Shown here: one piece after another, positions 1 through 19,314 of the stretch
Numbering within the stretch: the first letter of the stretch is position 1
Layout of the letters: the number at the start of each line of letters is the position of its first letter
NCBI RefSeq assembly: GCF_047496725.1
Contig: NC_132975.1
Span: forward strand, 15,695,501-15,759,500
Origin: Anoplolepis gracilipes
Taxonomy: Eukaryota; Arthropoda; Insecta; Hymenoptera; Formicidae
Direction of reading: 5' to 3'
DNA length: 64,000 bases
The notes under the pieces: model-generated
What the model saw: only the letters and a program-made list of their open reading frames with translations
Database searches by the model: none
What the model was told of the DNA's origin: nothing
Position numbers and translations under genes: made by a program

Positions 1-151
1 ACTCGTCCCATGTGGATTTTAATATGTATACTTTTACATTACATTTAAAGTCACAACAAAAATTAATGTAAAATACTTTGTCAATTACTTAACACTTTTA
101 GTTTGTCAATAAGCAACACGCGACGAATTAAGTTATTTTAACTTAAAATTT

Positions 152-187
<36 letters not shown>

Positions 188-938
188 AGACATGCGAAAA
201 AATGTTAAAATTAGCATTTTATTTTTTACTGCATGTATAATCGTCGAAATAGCAAGGTATAAAGAAGAAATAGAACGCAAAGTTATATTCGTTCTTAGGC
301 ATATCGGTCGATTTTCTTACCCCCGTGATCCCGAAATGGATCGAGTTGTTTAGAGGGGCCTTTTGAGCGAAGCACGAGACCCACTTGATACGGAATTCGG
401 TAGCCACAGGGCGATCACGTGAGCGCCCGGTAGCGCTCGGGCCCTCAACGCTCCCCTTTCTCCCTGCCCTCCCTAAACCTAATCATTTTAATCTCGAGAG
501 CACGCACGTTCCTCTTTCTTTCTTCCTTTTCGTCGTGTCGGCCATCGTCGGGTCCTCATCAGGAGGCCTTGGGGTGGCAGCAGCGGCCGAATTCTACGAA
601 AGTCATGTCCGGTGGAAAGTTGAGCGAAGTATGTGTGTCTTGTCTGAGCGTCATAAAATTTATAAGCATATAAATAATTTATAAATTTATTCGTACTAGA
701 AACGAAAATCGCGAAACTTGTCCTTGTTCTAATATTTTTGTACTCGGAAATATTACATAGATTTCGATAAATATATTTCTATATATAAGTAATAATATAT
801 AAGCGAAAAAAATTACGTAATATGACTTATGTAATTCTCGTGCGTGAATATTAAAAAAGAAATTCAATTACATACATATGAATATGTATAAAAGTTAAAA
901 CCATAGATTTAAAACTCTAGAAAAATTGCTTCGTACAA

Positions 939-969
<31 letters not shown>

Positions 970-1382
970 CCTCCCAGAGAATAAATACTTAGTTCAGAAA
1001 TAAAGGATATCATCGAAAGAGTATAGCGTTGAAAATAAATAAACTCAAACTTAATCGGCTGGAAGAATCATTCATCATTGCTAGTAATGAGCGGAAATGT
1101 TGGGGAAAAAAAAATAAAAAAATAAAATCATTCTAAATGTCAACTACACAGACAACAACTATCGAAGAAACCTTAAATAAAGCAAGACGGCGCCGAGAAA
1201 AAGGCACTCTCGCATCGTGTCAAGCTCTCTTTCTCTCTCGCGCATTCACAAGAAAATCTTACGAATGCGCCCAATTACAAAACACCGCGGGCATTCCTGA
1301 ATAAGCCTATACGCGCTAAGGCCGTATAGTAGTGGCCTGGCACTGGCCTCGTAGGTATCCTCGCTTCCCTCTCCTCCTCCTC

Positions 1383-1419
1383 CTTCTCTCTCTCTCTCTC
1401 TCTCTCTCTGTTATTTCGC

Positions 1420-1466
<47 letters not shown>
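1383..1466. repeat. Interrupted (CT)n microsatellite
   Basis: Two (CT)n blocks are separated by about 15 bases of other pyrimidine-rich sequence. They lie just upstream of the TATA-like site at 1513, so they could act like the GAGA/CT elements of insect promoters; that role is inference. Confidence 0.85.
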
Positions 1467-1470
<4 letters not shown>

Positions 1471-1512
1471 TTTGTACTCCCTCTCCTCCACAGGCCCGCG
1501 TGGTTGGCGCGC

Positions 1513-1520
1513 TATAAAAG
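1513..1520 (+). promoter_or_regulatory. TATA-like box in GC-rich context
   Basis: TATAAAAG is flanked on both sides by GC-rich sequence and preceded by long CT repeats. This layout fits a core promoter on the + strand with a start near 1540-1550. No clear coding exon follows, so it would serve an untranslated or alternative first exon, perhaps of kibra. There is no direct support for transcription. Confidence 0.35.
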
Positions 1521-1715
1521 GGGGTCCCGCGGACCGGGCCCGACCCAGGTCCCGCTGCCCGCTCTGCCCGCTGCCTCCGCCGCCGAGCCGCGCGCTCAGA
1601 TAAATATGCGGGAGGGGTCGGAATTCCTCACTCGGCTGCATTCCGATCCCTCCTCCTCCGCCGTCGCCACTACCGCCAGCATCACCGTCTTTCGCTCGCG
1701 CGAACGGGCCTCCTT

Positions 1716-1752
1716 CCTTGCCTTGCCTTGCCTTGCCTTGCCTTGCCTTGCC
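1716..1752. repeat. CTTGC pentanucleotide tandem repeat
   Basis: About seven tandem copies of a CTTGC unit. They are followed by another (CT)n run at about 1796-1842. Confidence 0.85.
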
Positions 1753-1794
1753 ATTACTCCCTACAACGTGAACTTCTCCACAGCCGTGCCGCGG

Positions 1795-1829
<35 letters not shown>

Positions 1830-2060
1830 TTCTCTCTCGCAATCTTTCTACCTTAAGTTTGCTCCATCCGCTCCATCACGCTTCCCGTAGATCGCGAGCT
1901 TGTATGCCTCGCGCAAATTCGCGCACTCGCTCCCCGTTCGCGCGGTAATCATCACCCTCTAGTACTATAGCCATGTCGGATTCTCATAGCATTTCTTCAT
2001 TTATAGCGCACAAGATGATGTGGGTCATCAAGAATTAAGAAATGTATACAATTTTTGCAG

Positions 2061-2065
<5 letters not shown>

Positions 2066-2110
<45 letters not shown>
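2066..2110. repeat. (TA)n microsatellite
   Basis: An uninterrupted TA dinucleotide run of about 22 units in AT-rich DNA. Confidence 0.9.
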
Positions 2111-2112
<2 letters not shown>

Positions 2113-3515
2113 TCTCAGAAATCTCATGATATTTTATGTATATTGTTATATACAGAGTGTATATAATAGATAGTTTGTTTTCTATTTTTTTCTACGTAGC
2201 AAGCTCTCAACTAGAGATATTTTATCCACTTGGCCGGCTTCTCATTTCTCATCTGTTTCTGTCATTCTTTTTTCTCCATTTTTTTCCCCGTTTATTTCCT
2301 GCTTCTTCTTATTCGCAAACTTTTATCCCCTGTCGTTCCTTTTTCGTTTCTTTTATTCGCACACTTTCCCACACAGATTAGTCCATCTTTTTATATTTGA
2401 TTTGTCTATTTCTTCAACTTTTCCTCACGTCTGCTCGCTACAGCTCCTTATTTTACTGCCTTCCCGCGCATTCCAGTTTTCTCCATCTTTTCACTCCATT
2501 TCCTCATTCGTAACTCTCATGTTTACTCGTTTCTACCCTCCTCGTCGTTTCCCCCCGTTGGAAAAACGCATTCCCGTGTCGGCCTCCTCGTATATTTTCT
2601 TCCTGGTAAAGCTCTCGTCTTCCGCTTTGCTCTGCGTTCGCGCACATCGGACATCGTCCTTTCATCGCGCGGAAGGCATCCTGGACGCAGCGTCGAGATG
2701 GCCATAACACACACGTGCACGTCTGTGACTGACTAATTATTATCGTAGATTCACCATCGAACCTTAATACCTTGTCGATAGAAAGCCCCATCGCGTCGAA
2801 ATATTTTCATATTCTGACCCTTGACCATCACGATATATCATTCAATCTCACTTATATTTTCCTGGAAACGTCATCGATCGCGTGAATCCATTTTACATTT
2901 CCTTCAATTTCGTGTACAAGCGGTGAATGTGGATTAAAATTACATTGGGAAATTAATTTCCACTTGTCAAAATTGAGGAATGATTTCTCTGTTTCTCTTT
3001 ATCTTTATAGCATCATTCGAAAAGAATATGATAATTGTTCTCGTCCACGTAGGACGACAATAAACAATATAAGTAATTTGTTTAATATGCTTCGTAAACA
3101 TTATATTAATTCCATATATATATATATACGGAAATAAAGTATAAACATACAACAAAGAATTGGTCCATTTTCTTGGATAGAGGATAGATGAGGAGACGTT
3201 TAAATTCCGATGTTAATTCTTATCGATAATTTTCATCGGAATTGTCCAAGATCGGAGATGAAATTCTTTGGCAGAGTAGTAATTCGATCTGGAAGCTGCT
3301 GGAATTTTGAACGAGAGCAAACGACGACGTTCGTGGCAGTTCTCGTAGCGTTCTCGAGGCGGAGGAGGCGCGCTTGCGAGAGCGAGGAGCAGGAAGAGCA
3401 AGAGAAAGAGAGAGAGAGAGAGAGAAAGGGGGGGAAGGAGAGAAGGGGCAGGCCGATGGAATGGAATTCAGCAATCAGTTAGGCATTCGGCTCTAGGATA
3501 GCGTGCTCCAGGCGG

Positions 3516-3522
3516 TATAAAT
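3516..3522 (+). promoter_or_regulatory. Second TATA-like box
   Basis: TATAAAT sits between a GC-rich stretch and CGCGGCCG, about 2 kb downstream of the first TATA-like site. It could be an alternative core promoter with a start near 3545. No recognised coding exon follows it directly. Confidence 0.3.
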
Positions 3523-4428
3523 CGCGGCCGTTTGCGCACAGGGATATATCCGAGAGACGCCTTCCGCCTCCTCTTCGTCTTCTCCTGCCGTCCATTCCTT
3601 CGTTGGACGACGCGCGGCTTTTCTTCCTCTCCATCTCGTATGATCCTGCCATCGTATCTTCCTCCCCTCGTATCCTTCCAGATGACCTTTTGTTTTTTGT
3701 CGTGCTAGGAACGGTATTAGGCGTCCCGCTTGGAATGCGGCTGTCGCTGGAGAGCCTCTTCTCGTTCTTTCGCTCTTTTCAATTCCCTTGAAGCAGGAGA
3801 AATGTCCTAGGCACAGGATGATGTCGAAAAATAAGGAGAGCTAGAGATAAACAAAGCGATTGTAGCAAACGAGACGAAAAAGCTTAACTAGAGTTAAATG
3901 CGTATTGCATTTAATACCATTATTATATTTTATATTCCATTTTCTATTCAACAAAAGGACAAAACTCTGAAATTCGAGCAGAATTTATTACAAAGGAAAT
4001 AGCTCGATTTATATAAAATGTTGAATTTTTCAGATTATAATTAATAATATCAGAATCACGAATATGAAACTTGTGTGACATTTGTCAAATATTGAAGATG
4101 ACAAAATAATGAAATTGATATTGATATTGCTATTTGCAAAATGTGAATTTTTTTCACATTTTCTATTATTGTGCAAAATTTAGTCGCGTAAAGGAATGGT
4201 GCAATGTCAAGTAACAATTCGTAAAAGGCTGTAAAAATAACGTTTTACGGTTACATATGTATATTTACGGAAGAAAGAGGAGAGTAACGATTGGAATTCG
4301 AAAGCGGGCCAGAGATTTCCTGTCAGAAATTGACGTCGTTTCGCGTCCGTTTAGAGAGAGAGGGGGGGAGGGGGAAAGTCCATTGAACGAAAAAAGAATG
4401 CGCTATCGGACATCGTTTGACAATAGTT

Positions 4429-4429
<1 letters not shown>

Positions 4430-4478
<49 letters not shown>
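4430..4478. repeat. GGCGAC hexamer grading into GAC repeat
   Basis: Tandem GGCGAC units shift into GAC trinucleotides. The repeat creates spurious Asp/Gly- or Arg-rich ORFs on both strands. Confidence 0.85.
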
Positions 4479-4521
4479 AGTGATGGTGAAGGTGAAGGCG
4501 AAAGAGGAATAGAAAGAGACG

Positions 4522-4554
<33 letters not shown>

Positions 4555-4906
4555 TAGAAGGATGGGGTGAAGAAGCGAGAGAAAAATAAAGCCCCTTTCC
4601 GCGGAGCGGACGAACCGGCCCGTACTCGATACCATCTGCGTGCTCCCTCGACAATAATAGTATAGACCGAGAAATATGCGCGCGAGGCGCCGTGGGTTCT
4701 CTCCGACGTTTCGAGGGCGAAAAGGAAGAGATGATGAGAAAGAGCGGAGGGAGAGAGGACTCGTGAGAGGGCATCGTGTGAAGGATGGGGAGGGGGAGGG
4801 GGAAAGAAGAAATCCGTGTGCTCTTCCCCGATGCACATACTGCTGGAGCCCCATGGGCGAGCTACTCTGCGATTGGCAGGGAGTGGTGGGGTGACACGCA
4901 ACAAGC

Positions 4907-4955
4907 AGCGAAGAGCGAAGAGCGAAGAGCGAAGAGCGAAGAGCGAAGAGCGAAG
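4907..4955. repeat. GAAGAGC heptanucleotide tandem repeat
   Basis: Roughly seven near-perfect head-to-tail GAAGAGC copies. This is a minisatellite-like unit unlike the surrounding dinucleotide repeats. Confidence 0.85.
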
Positions 4956-5227
4956 CCCTGGCCGGGCCCGCTCTTAGATGATCGGAGACACGGCTGATGG
5001 GCCAGTAGGGGCCCCAGAAATTCCAACAAGGACGGGGCATAATGCGCGACTCAAGGTCGATTCTACTACCGACGGCAGGCAGGGCCCCGACGGATGCGCG
5101 ACCACGTTCAGCAGGGTCGTACCGTGACCTCGCCGGATCTTCTCCTCCTTCTATTTCCTCGCCCTTCCATCGCATCCCCTTCCTCATGCCCCCTCCTCGT
5201 GCCTCCGCGTCCGTTCTGCCTTTCGTA

Positions 5228-5228
<1 letters not shown>

Positions 5229-5276
<48 letters not shown>
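5229..5276. repeat. CTCGTC hexanucleotide tandem repeat
   Basis: About eight CTCGTC copies. It reads as a spurious Arg-Pro or Asp-Glu repeat in the overlapping ORFs. Confidence 0.85.
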
Positions 5277-6099
5277 CGCTGATACCTCTGCAATCCTGAC
5301 TATCCTCCTCTTCTCCACCTCCCTTCTTGCTACCCGTTCTCTTAACCCGCGCACGCTACGCCCCACCAATCGCACAGGATCATACATTCGCCCTCGGGCG
5401 CCCTGTGCTTCTGGATCGGACATTCCGCAGGCCTGAAAAAAATAAGCGCTTTCAAGGACTACAGTAGTGATAATAAACGCGAATTTCCACACTGTGCCCA
5501 CTGTGACCACTAGAAAAATTTACTTTACGCTGCGATAAAGGGCTTTTTTTTATCACTAGTTTATTAGTCTGCTGATAAAAGACGATGAAAAATACCAGAC
5601 ACCTATCGCCTTTGTCGTTATTAATGGCATATAACAGCTTTTTAATTATACCATTTTTGCAAACATCTTACGCGTATCGCGAAATTATAACATTTGCCGC
5701 GTAATAAATTTATAAAAATAAAATAAGTAATATACATATGCGTGTATATATGTATATATGTATGTATATGTGTATGTATAATATTAGTATTCTAATATTT
5801 TGATACAAAATTGAAATTGAATTGTTAGTACGAGTCATATGACGTGCGTGTATTCCTTTTCTGAAACACACTTCTACATTTAAGTAACTGACTGAGGGCT
5901 ATACTTGAAAATAATGTTTAAGATCGTAGCGCAGGTTTAATTAAATAATTTGCTTTTAACGCGAGACGTTATCTTTTGCGCTATTCAAATTTTAAAGCAA
6001 CCTTCTCTAGTCCGAGTTTATCGAGGTCTCCTGGTTATGACGATCTTATATCGGAAGGCTGCCGAGGGCTGTCTTTTTACGCCGAATAAGAAAGAGGCG

Positions 6100-6840
6100 C
6101 TTGAGGGCGCCGAGAAACGAGACGGTACGAGAGAAATGCGATGGAAAGAGCCTCTGGAATGAGAGAAGGCAAGATGATGATGGAGAAGATGAAGAAGATG
6201 AAGAAGACGAAGAAGACGAAGAAGACGAAGAAGAAGGAAGATGATGATGATGATGATGATGATGAAGGAAAAGAAGAAGAAGAAGAAGAAGAAACAGAGG
6301 AGGAAGTAAAGAGGAGGGAGTTCGTAGAGCCAGTTCGTGCTTCATCCCGTTGAAGAGAGGAAAGAGGCTGTGTGCACGAGGTTATAACGGTGGGAGTAAA
6401 AGGGGTGTCGGAAGAGAGGTAGGTGGGGGGTATCGAAGAGGGGGCAGGCAGAACTGGCTGGACGATGCAAGAAGCGAAGGAAGAGAAGGCAAAAAGAGGA
6501 AAAAAGGTGGGATCCCTTAAAAATTGAGACCCACGGAGGTGGGGATCGGAATTTCGGGCCCCGTACACCGGCCAGTCTCGAGGAGGCCTTCGCGAAGATG
6601 AGGTGAGGAGAAAAGAGGAAATAGGAGAGTATACAAGCGCAGGAGGGCACGAGACGGGATCGAGAGGAGGAAGAGAAGAAACGGCGAAACGAGAGAAGGC
6701 GGAGAGAGAAAAAGAGAGAAAAAGAGAGAAGGTGGTGGAAGAGGAATAGGAAGAAGAGAGGAAGAAGAAGAAAAAGCAGCGGAGGAGAGAAGGAAGAAGA
6801 GGGTGAAGAAGAGGAAGAAAGGCATCGCGTAGCCGCAGAG
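6100..6840. repeat. Long purine-rich (R/Y asymmetric) block
   Basis: About 740 bases in which the + strand is strongly A/G-biased, with GAA, GAAGAC, GAT (6238-6264), GAGAAA and GGAAGA sub-repeats. Interruptions cluster around 6500-6600. Because the - strand is pyrimidine-rich, it yields long Ser/Phe/Leu-rich ORFs on that strand, which are not treated as genes. Confidence 0.75.
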
Positions 6841-6868
6841 AGTGCGCACAGTCTACTGTGTACCCGGC

Positions 6869-7027
6869 ATGGACCGTCAGTACACCCTCTGTGTACTCGT
6901 ACCGGCACACCAGTACCGTACCTACGTCGACAATTATCATCATCAGCAGGCACAGCAAGAGCAACAACGCAAGAATCTCCAACGTATATCTCCGACCTAT
7001 CTTCATCAGTATCAACAGCAGCAGCAA

Positions 7028-7058
<31 letters not shown>

Positions 7059-7324
7059 AAGAACAGATCTACGAGAACGTTGTGTCGCAGTATCGCATGA
7101 GGATGTGCTATCATAACGACTACGAAAACGATGAACAGATACAGAAATTCTATTGGGAACAGTGTTACAAGCGCGACGACGCCGATGCAACAGCGTATTA
7201 TTATTGCGAATATGTAAGGATCTATCCTCTTGAGAAGGAATCGTATATTTCAAAGTATACTCTACATGAAAGTGCGAATCGTATCTCTGTGATTGAACGC
7301 GCAACGCAAATTCTCCACTTTTAA
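6869..7324 (+). CDS. Unrecognised polyglutamine ORF
   Basis: I do not recognise this ORF. From the ATG at 6869 it reads about 151 codons. It opens with MDRQYTLCVLVPAHQ, then a His/Gln-rich stretch, then a glutamine run at 7013-7066 written with mixed CAG and CAA codons, then a Tyr/Asp/Glu-rich tail that ends at a stop at 7322-7324. The non-repeat flanks look more protein-like than the neighbouring repeat ORFs. It lies in the same orientation as kibra, about 0.8 kb before the first visible kibra exon. It could be an orphan gene, an alternative kibra 5' exon, or chance. Confidence 0.22.
7013..7066. repeat. CAG/CAA repeat
   Basis: A trinucleotide tract of CAG interrupted by CAA. It encodes glutamine in the + strand ORF at 6869-7324. 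Confidence 0.85.
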
Positions 7325-8132
7325 GGGAGATGCAAGATTTTGCCAAAACGTTGAAGCTAATCGTTATAACTATTTTTTTTGTCCGTGGTAAAACGCGATC
7401 GTGTGGATATGGAATCGCAGAGATATCTTTCCAGTGAGATCGATGCATCGTGATACATTTGTTGCGTTGAAAGTCGTGTGGCTCTTCCGAATATTGAAAT
7501 AATACAATGATATCAGATGAAATAATCTTGAAACCCTCCACTGATCTTAATCATGTTTTCCATCGTTTTATCATAAATACTATTTGATAAATATCGTATC
7601 TATTTCATTCTGACTTTGGTTATCTATGACAAACGAAAGCAAAGATCTACTTTCAACGATACTCATTCATCCTTGAAAGCTTTTATGTTAAAAAAAAAAA
7701 TATATGTATTCTTTGTTTTATAGATGCATCTTCTTGACAAAGATTTTCATTAATTTTTATAAATATACATCACATAAATATATACTCTAACATTTAATAC
7801 TTTAACATACACAATTTGCACGTGATCGATAAATGAATAATTTAAAATTCATATTTTCTGCAGAGTACAAATACATACAAATTTTTAAAACTTAAATAAT
7901 CATTTTTGTGTTTGAAAAAAATTACGCAATTGTAATAAATTATTTCCTTTGCAATTATTATCAATGCGTCTAATTAATTTGTCTCAACACATTACATAAA
8001 TAAAAAAAAAAAAAAAAAAAAAAACATTTTGCCATTTCGGATTAACAGGAGAATGTTATCTTATATAATATAGATACGAGAACCAGTTGATGACAGTTGT
8101 TTTAAAAAGATCATAAAACTCTTGTGTTATAG

Positions 8133-15013
<6,881 letters not shown>

Positions 15014-18000
15014 AAACCGAGTAAGATTGCGCGAAGGATATTCTAGGCTCCTGTGTGAATCGCAATTTCCACGTCACCGTAAATCTGCATTTTAAGTTTC
15101 AACTAGCAAGATAAGAAAAAGAAGAAAGTTAAATCGTGGAACTCGCTGCTTTCTAATTCTGAATCCCAGGTGCCATGTGTAGATTGCAAGGGCGTGCGTG
15201 TCGAAGGAATAAAAGACAAATGTCATTGAACAGGCGCGAAACTGTTGCGACTGATATGATCGGTCCTATCTGTTGTATTTGCAACGCGTATGCCAATTCT
15301 GCTAGAAACAGCCTTTCAATAGATGCGAAAATTGCGCGCAAGCGTAATGTGTACATACGAAAACATAAATTATTTAAACGGTACTACATACACGGTAGAT
15401 TATTTAATTGTTAATTATTGGACTCGTTCGAGTCTATATCGTGACCGTAATATAATTACGTATTTTATTATTGTTCGTTCCCTTTGTGCGTCGAATCACA
15501 TGACCCACCGAGCAGCTGGTCTGCGACTCGAAAGTTTAAAGAGAAAAGGCTACATCTAGATTGGCTGGTGAATTTTACTCCGATCTCGGTAATGCCGTTT
15601 TATAATTTCACACGTTCTGTTTCTTGATTTTGAGCTCTTTGTTCAGTGGAAATGTATCCAAGTGCCCTTTACACGCTTATCGATTTTAAAGACATAAATC
15701 GATCAACAACGTGCCTTATTATCGAATCCGTCGCACGAGAAAAGTACTGTGACGATAATGCAGGGTTATAAATTATCGTGGTGTACAATTAACGTGATAA
15801 TTATATAATTCATCGTGTGAGAGGAAGAAAATAGGTAAAAGTAAATATAAAATGCTTTCTTTTTAAATTGCATATAATTTTTCAAGAATCATAATTTTTT
15901 ATGAAATATAAAAATATAATGTGCATAACATATTTAACTATATGTTGATACTGGTGATGATTAAATTATAATCATTTTGAATGAGCTTCGTTAACTAGTG
16001 TACCACGATTTGCATTCAATAATTTACTCATTGCAGAGTAGAGGAAAGGAGCAAAGATATTTGTCCTTTGTTTCCATCTGGTTGGTTCATCAAATGTTAC
16101 TTTACTCTACTCTAACCGATAGTCAGAGAATGTAACCCTAAACGGTCTATATTTTACAATGCTTGTGTTGTATTAAAGATGAACATCTAGATGACAATCG
16201 AAAATATTCACTGTGCTATTTTCACGAATAAGCGACGATTCGAATTAATCACAGCTGTGTTTTTAGATCCAAAAATATATCCAGTACTAATAACATTATA
16301 GAGAAAGTAGTCTTTCTGAGGATTATGTGCACAGTAGCATCAGTATCCTTGATAAACTAACTTTGTCTTACGATGTTGATTTCCTCTGCATCATTGTAGC
16401 TAAAAAAACGGAATTCAAAAATGTTAAGAAGGCAATTTTTAAATGTTCAAATTTTATTTATGAAACTCTTTTGAAGGCAATTTTTAGCGCAGTTTTCTGC
16501 GCCCGACTCTTATTGTTATATTTATTTTATAAAAAAAAAATTATATAATTGACAATTCAATTGGTCAAATTGATGAGGTTAATTTTAATAGCTATTTTAT
16601 AAAACACAAATCGTACAGATTTTGTTAAGATCAATTATAAGTATTTGCATCAGATTCATAGAGAAAAGAAATTTCGGAAAGTATAAATTGACACCTTTAA
16701 TGCTATAACGATTATTTAATTTGAATGGTCAAAACTTTTTCAAATTTCTTAAGCAGGATCTATAATTTGAAACAGAAAGTATGTTTCTAACTTACTTATA
16801 ATGTGTATCACATATTCTAATATATATGTGTGTACTATGTATTTTATACAACTGTGTGCAATTTTTTATAAATTTTTTTTTTTTTTTTTTTATAATATAC
16901 AACACGAAAACATTATAATATTCTATTCCGAAATTTGTCGCAAATTATAATTGTCTAAAGTGACCTTAAGCAGTACAAAATTAAATAGTTAAAAATTTTA
17001 AACGCCGAAATTCTTTAATAATGCACAGTATAAATAAGAAATAATATTTTTCTTGCATTTTATATAAGATAAGAAGTTTTTAATAAAAAAAAAAGGTCCA
17101 AAATAAGAGATTGACCGTTCTAAGTCGTCAAAAATTTTATGAGGGGTTTCTTCAAGGTAACGGATGCCATATTATTTGTATATTCGAAAGCCCAGTGTAA
17201 GCTTTGAGAATGAAAAGAGAGAAAGAAGGCTTAAAAAATGAAACAAAACTGGGAGGAATTTGTATATATTTTTGTATATATGCATCTTGACGATTATCTG
17301 CTATTTGCTTATAAATATAACATATAATTATATATGTATGTGTATATGTATATGTATATAGATATACATGCACACATGCATATACGAGAGAGAGAGAGAG
17401 AGAGAGAGAAAAAAAAAGGAAAGATAGCATGAACTCGCTCTGCGTTATTTACAAATGTATTTTTATCCGTGCGTTCGATTTTACAGAGCGTCTCGTAAAC
17501 TTACAGATTCATAAAGCGATTACAAAATTAAACTCAGAAAAAAAGATATATATATATAAAATTGCCTCAGCGCTCATAAATGCTGAATTTATCATGCTCA
17601 TGTATTTAATTAAAGTTATATATTATTATATTATTTACATAATCGCATAGAGCCTTATTGTATCAAAGTAAGTATAATAATGATAATAATAATATCAATA
17701 ACGTTAATGACGTTAATGGTACCGCTAAGAGAAATGCTAAATAGACGATAAAAACATTATTTCATAAAGAGAACATATTCATGTACAGTTACACATACAC
17801 TATAACACGAGATACAGGTACAGAAGAAACAATCACAGTTTGATTTGTAAGTAACGGTTCGTAATGGTAATGATTAAAAGGACAAAATATAATATACTCT
17901 GTTGCTACTTTTATTTACATTGAATACCTTTTCTCATGTTCTGCATCTCGTATTAATATTTCCGCTATTCGGGACTTGGTTGTAGATTTAATTAGACCAA

Positions 18001-19314
18001 ATACTTTCTTGGAAAAATTTAATATTTAATATATAAAATGTATCCTAAAGAACGGAAAATCTCTTGCGAAATGAATTCTTTAGAATCTTTTTCTTCGAGA
18101 CACTATAATAATTTTTAAATTATTGTAAACCATTAATATTAATGAAATGAAAAATATAATTACAAGTTTCAAATAAATAACAAAAAATCTTTGTATGCTT
18201 CTTCATTCAACTTTAAAGGAATTATGAAGAGGTTTTAATTTTGAAAATTTAAGATAAAAAGGAGCAAGAGAAATTATCTACATACAAATCAAAATTTTAT
18301 TAAGAAAAATTACACTTATATGTCAATACAAAATTGACAACTATATATATATATATACAAAAGTTTTATATAAATCTATAGCGTATATAGATTCAAATAT
18401 ATATGTATGTATGTATGTCTGTATGTACATATAACATGTAAAGTAGCAAAAATAATATGTCAAAAATCTCTTGAACTTTTCTATATGCGTATTCAATCCG
18501 TTTGGAGAATATTGATCTGACTTAAAATTTAAAGCTTATATTTGCTAAAAGTTAGTTATTAGATTGTATATTATTTTGCATAATCTTACAAATTTATATA
18601 TCCTAGATATGTTAGAAGAATTTTATATGCGTGTGCGTGTGTATATAAAAGTATAGAAGCTTTTATTTATTTATTATACACATCAATTATATATTTTTTT
18701 CTGCAAGCACATTATATATTTTGAAAATACATCTACATATTAGTTACATTTAAATATTTTTACGGTTACTTTGGATATTTATTAATATTTTTATTTAACA
18801 TTACAATTCATTAACAATTAATTTATTTTATGCTGATTTATAATTTTTTTTTTGATTTTTTTCATTTGTAATATTCGTTTTTAGCTAATTGATACGAGCT
18901 CAATAGAAATCTTTATTTCAATGCCTGCAAAGCAATACAAAGTGCATCTTATTTATATCTTGCTTGTACAATGTACTTGTATACATAATATTTATGTATA
19001 ATCAGCATACAATTACAGGAGTGTCGTATGAGAGTCTGAAGAGAGTAAGCGAGAAATAAGTGCAAGATATAAATGCACTTATAATATTATCTTGTATTTC
19101 CATTTCATTCTAGTCTAGCCTTTGATGTTGTATGTAATTCAATGTAAAGTTATCTGTCGCGCATATATATATATATATATATATGTACACACAATATATG
19201 TATATTTAAGGCTTCCTGCTATGCGACGGAAATCTAAAGTAGCGAGGAAACAAGGAGATGATGAGACCGCATACTTTTTAAAATAAATGCAATCTCATCA
19301 TCTCCGTTTCCCCG
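15014..19314. other. Kibra 3' UTR and intergenic DNA
   Basis: AT-rich DNA between the kibra stop and the first exon of the citron homologue. It contains a GA run at about 17388-17410, poly-T runs and TA runs. Both strands were searched for protein-kinase exons, and neither the Gly-rich loop, HRD nor DFG motifs were seen. I see no coding exon. Confidence 0.6.
19241..19313. repeat. Imperfect hairpin before the citron first exon
   Basis: The left arm GGAAACAAGGAGATGATGAG pairs with the right arm CTCATCATCTCCGTTTCC around a loop of roughly 30 bases. The right arm abuts the putative ATG at 19315. It could fold in a 5' UTR, or its pyrimidine-rich right arm could instead serve as a splice acceptor. 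Confidence 0.7.

Larger units (their letters stand above)
1..8132. other. Kibra upstream or first-intron DNA, microsatellite-rich
   Basis: No exon of a recognised gene was found here. The first kibra exon in the window opens at 8133 in mid-protein, so this stretch is probably a large 5' intron of kibra. It starts AT-rich with poly-T runs near 155-186 and 943-969, then becomes GC-rich and repetitive from about 1200 to 7100. Simple repeats include (CT)n, (TA)n, CTTGC pentamers, GGCGAC and CTCGTC hexamers and GAAGAGC heptamers. Many long ORFs here are by-products of these repeats and were not called. WW-domain exons of kibra were looked for on the + strand and not seen. Confidence 0.6.

Noticed and set aside
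385..684. + strand ORF with a Gly/Ala-rich stretch
   Set aside because: No recognisable domain, no supporting splice context and no link to a neighbouring exon.
4323..5187. Overlapping long - strand ORFs rich in Arg, Ser and Leu
   Set aside because: They are driven by GAC, GA and GAAGAGC repeats, with the same DNA open in several frames; no protein-like core.
6077..7541. Two long - strand ORFs of 345 and 399 codons
   Set aside because: They are Ser/Phe/Leu-rich translations of the complement of a purine-rich block and repeat DNA, without domain similarity.
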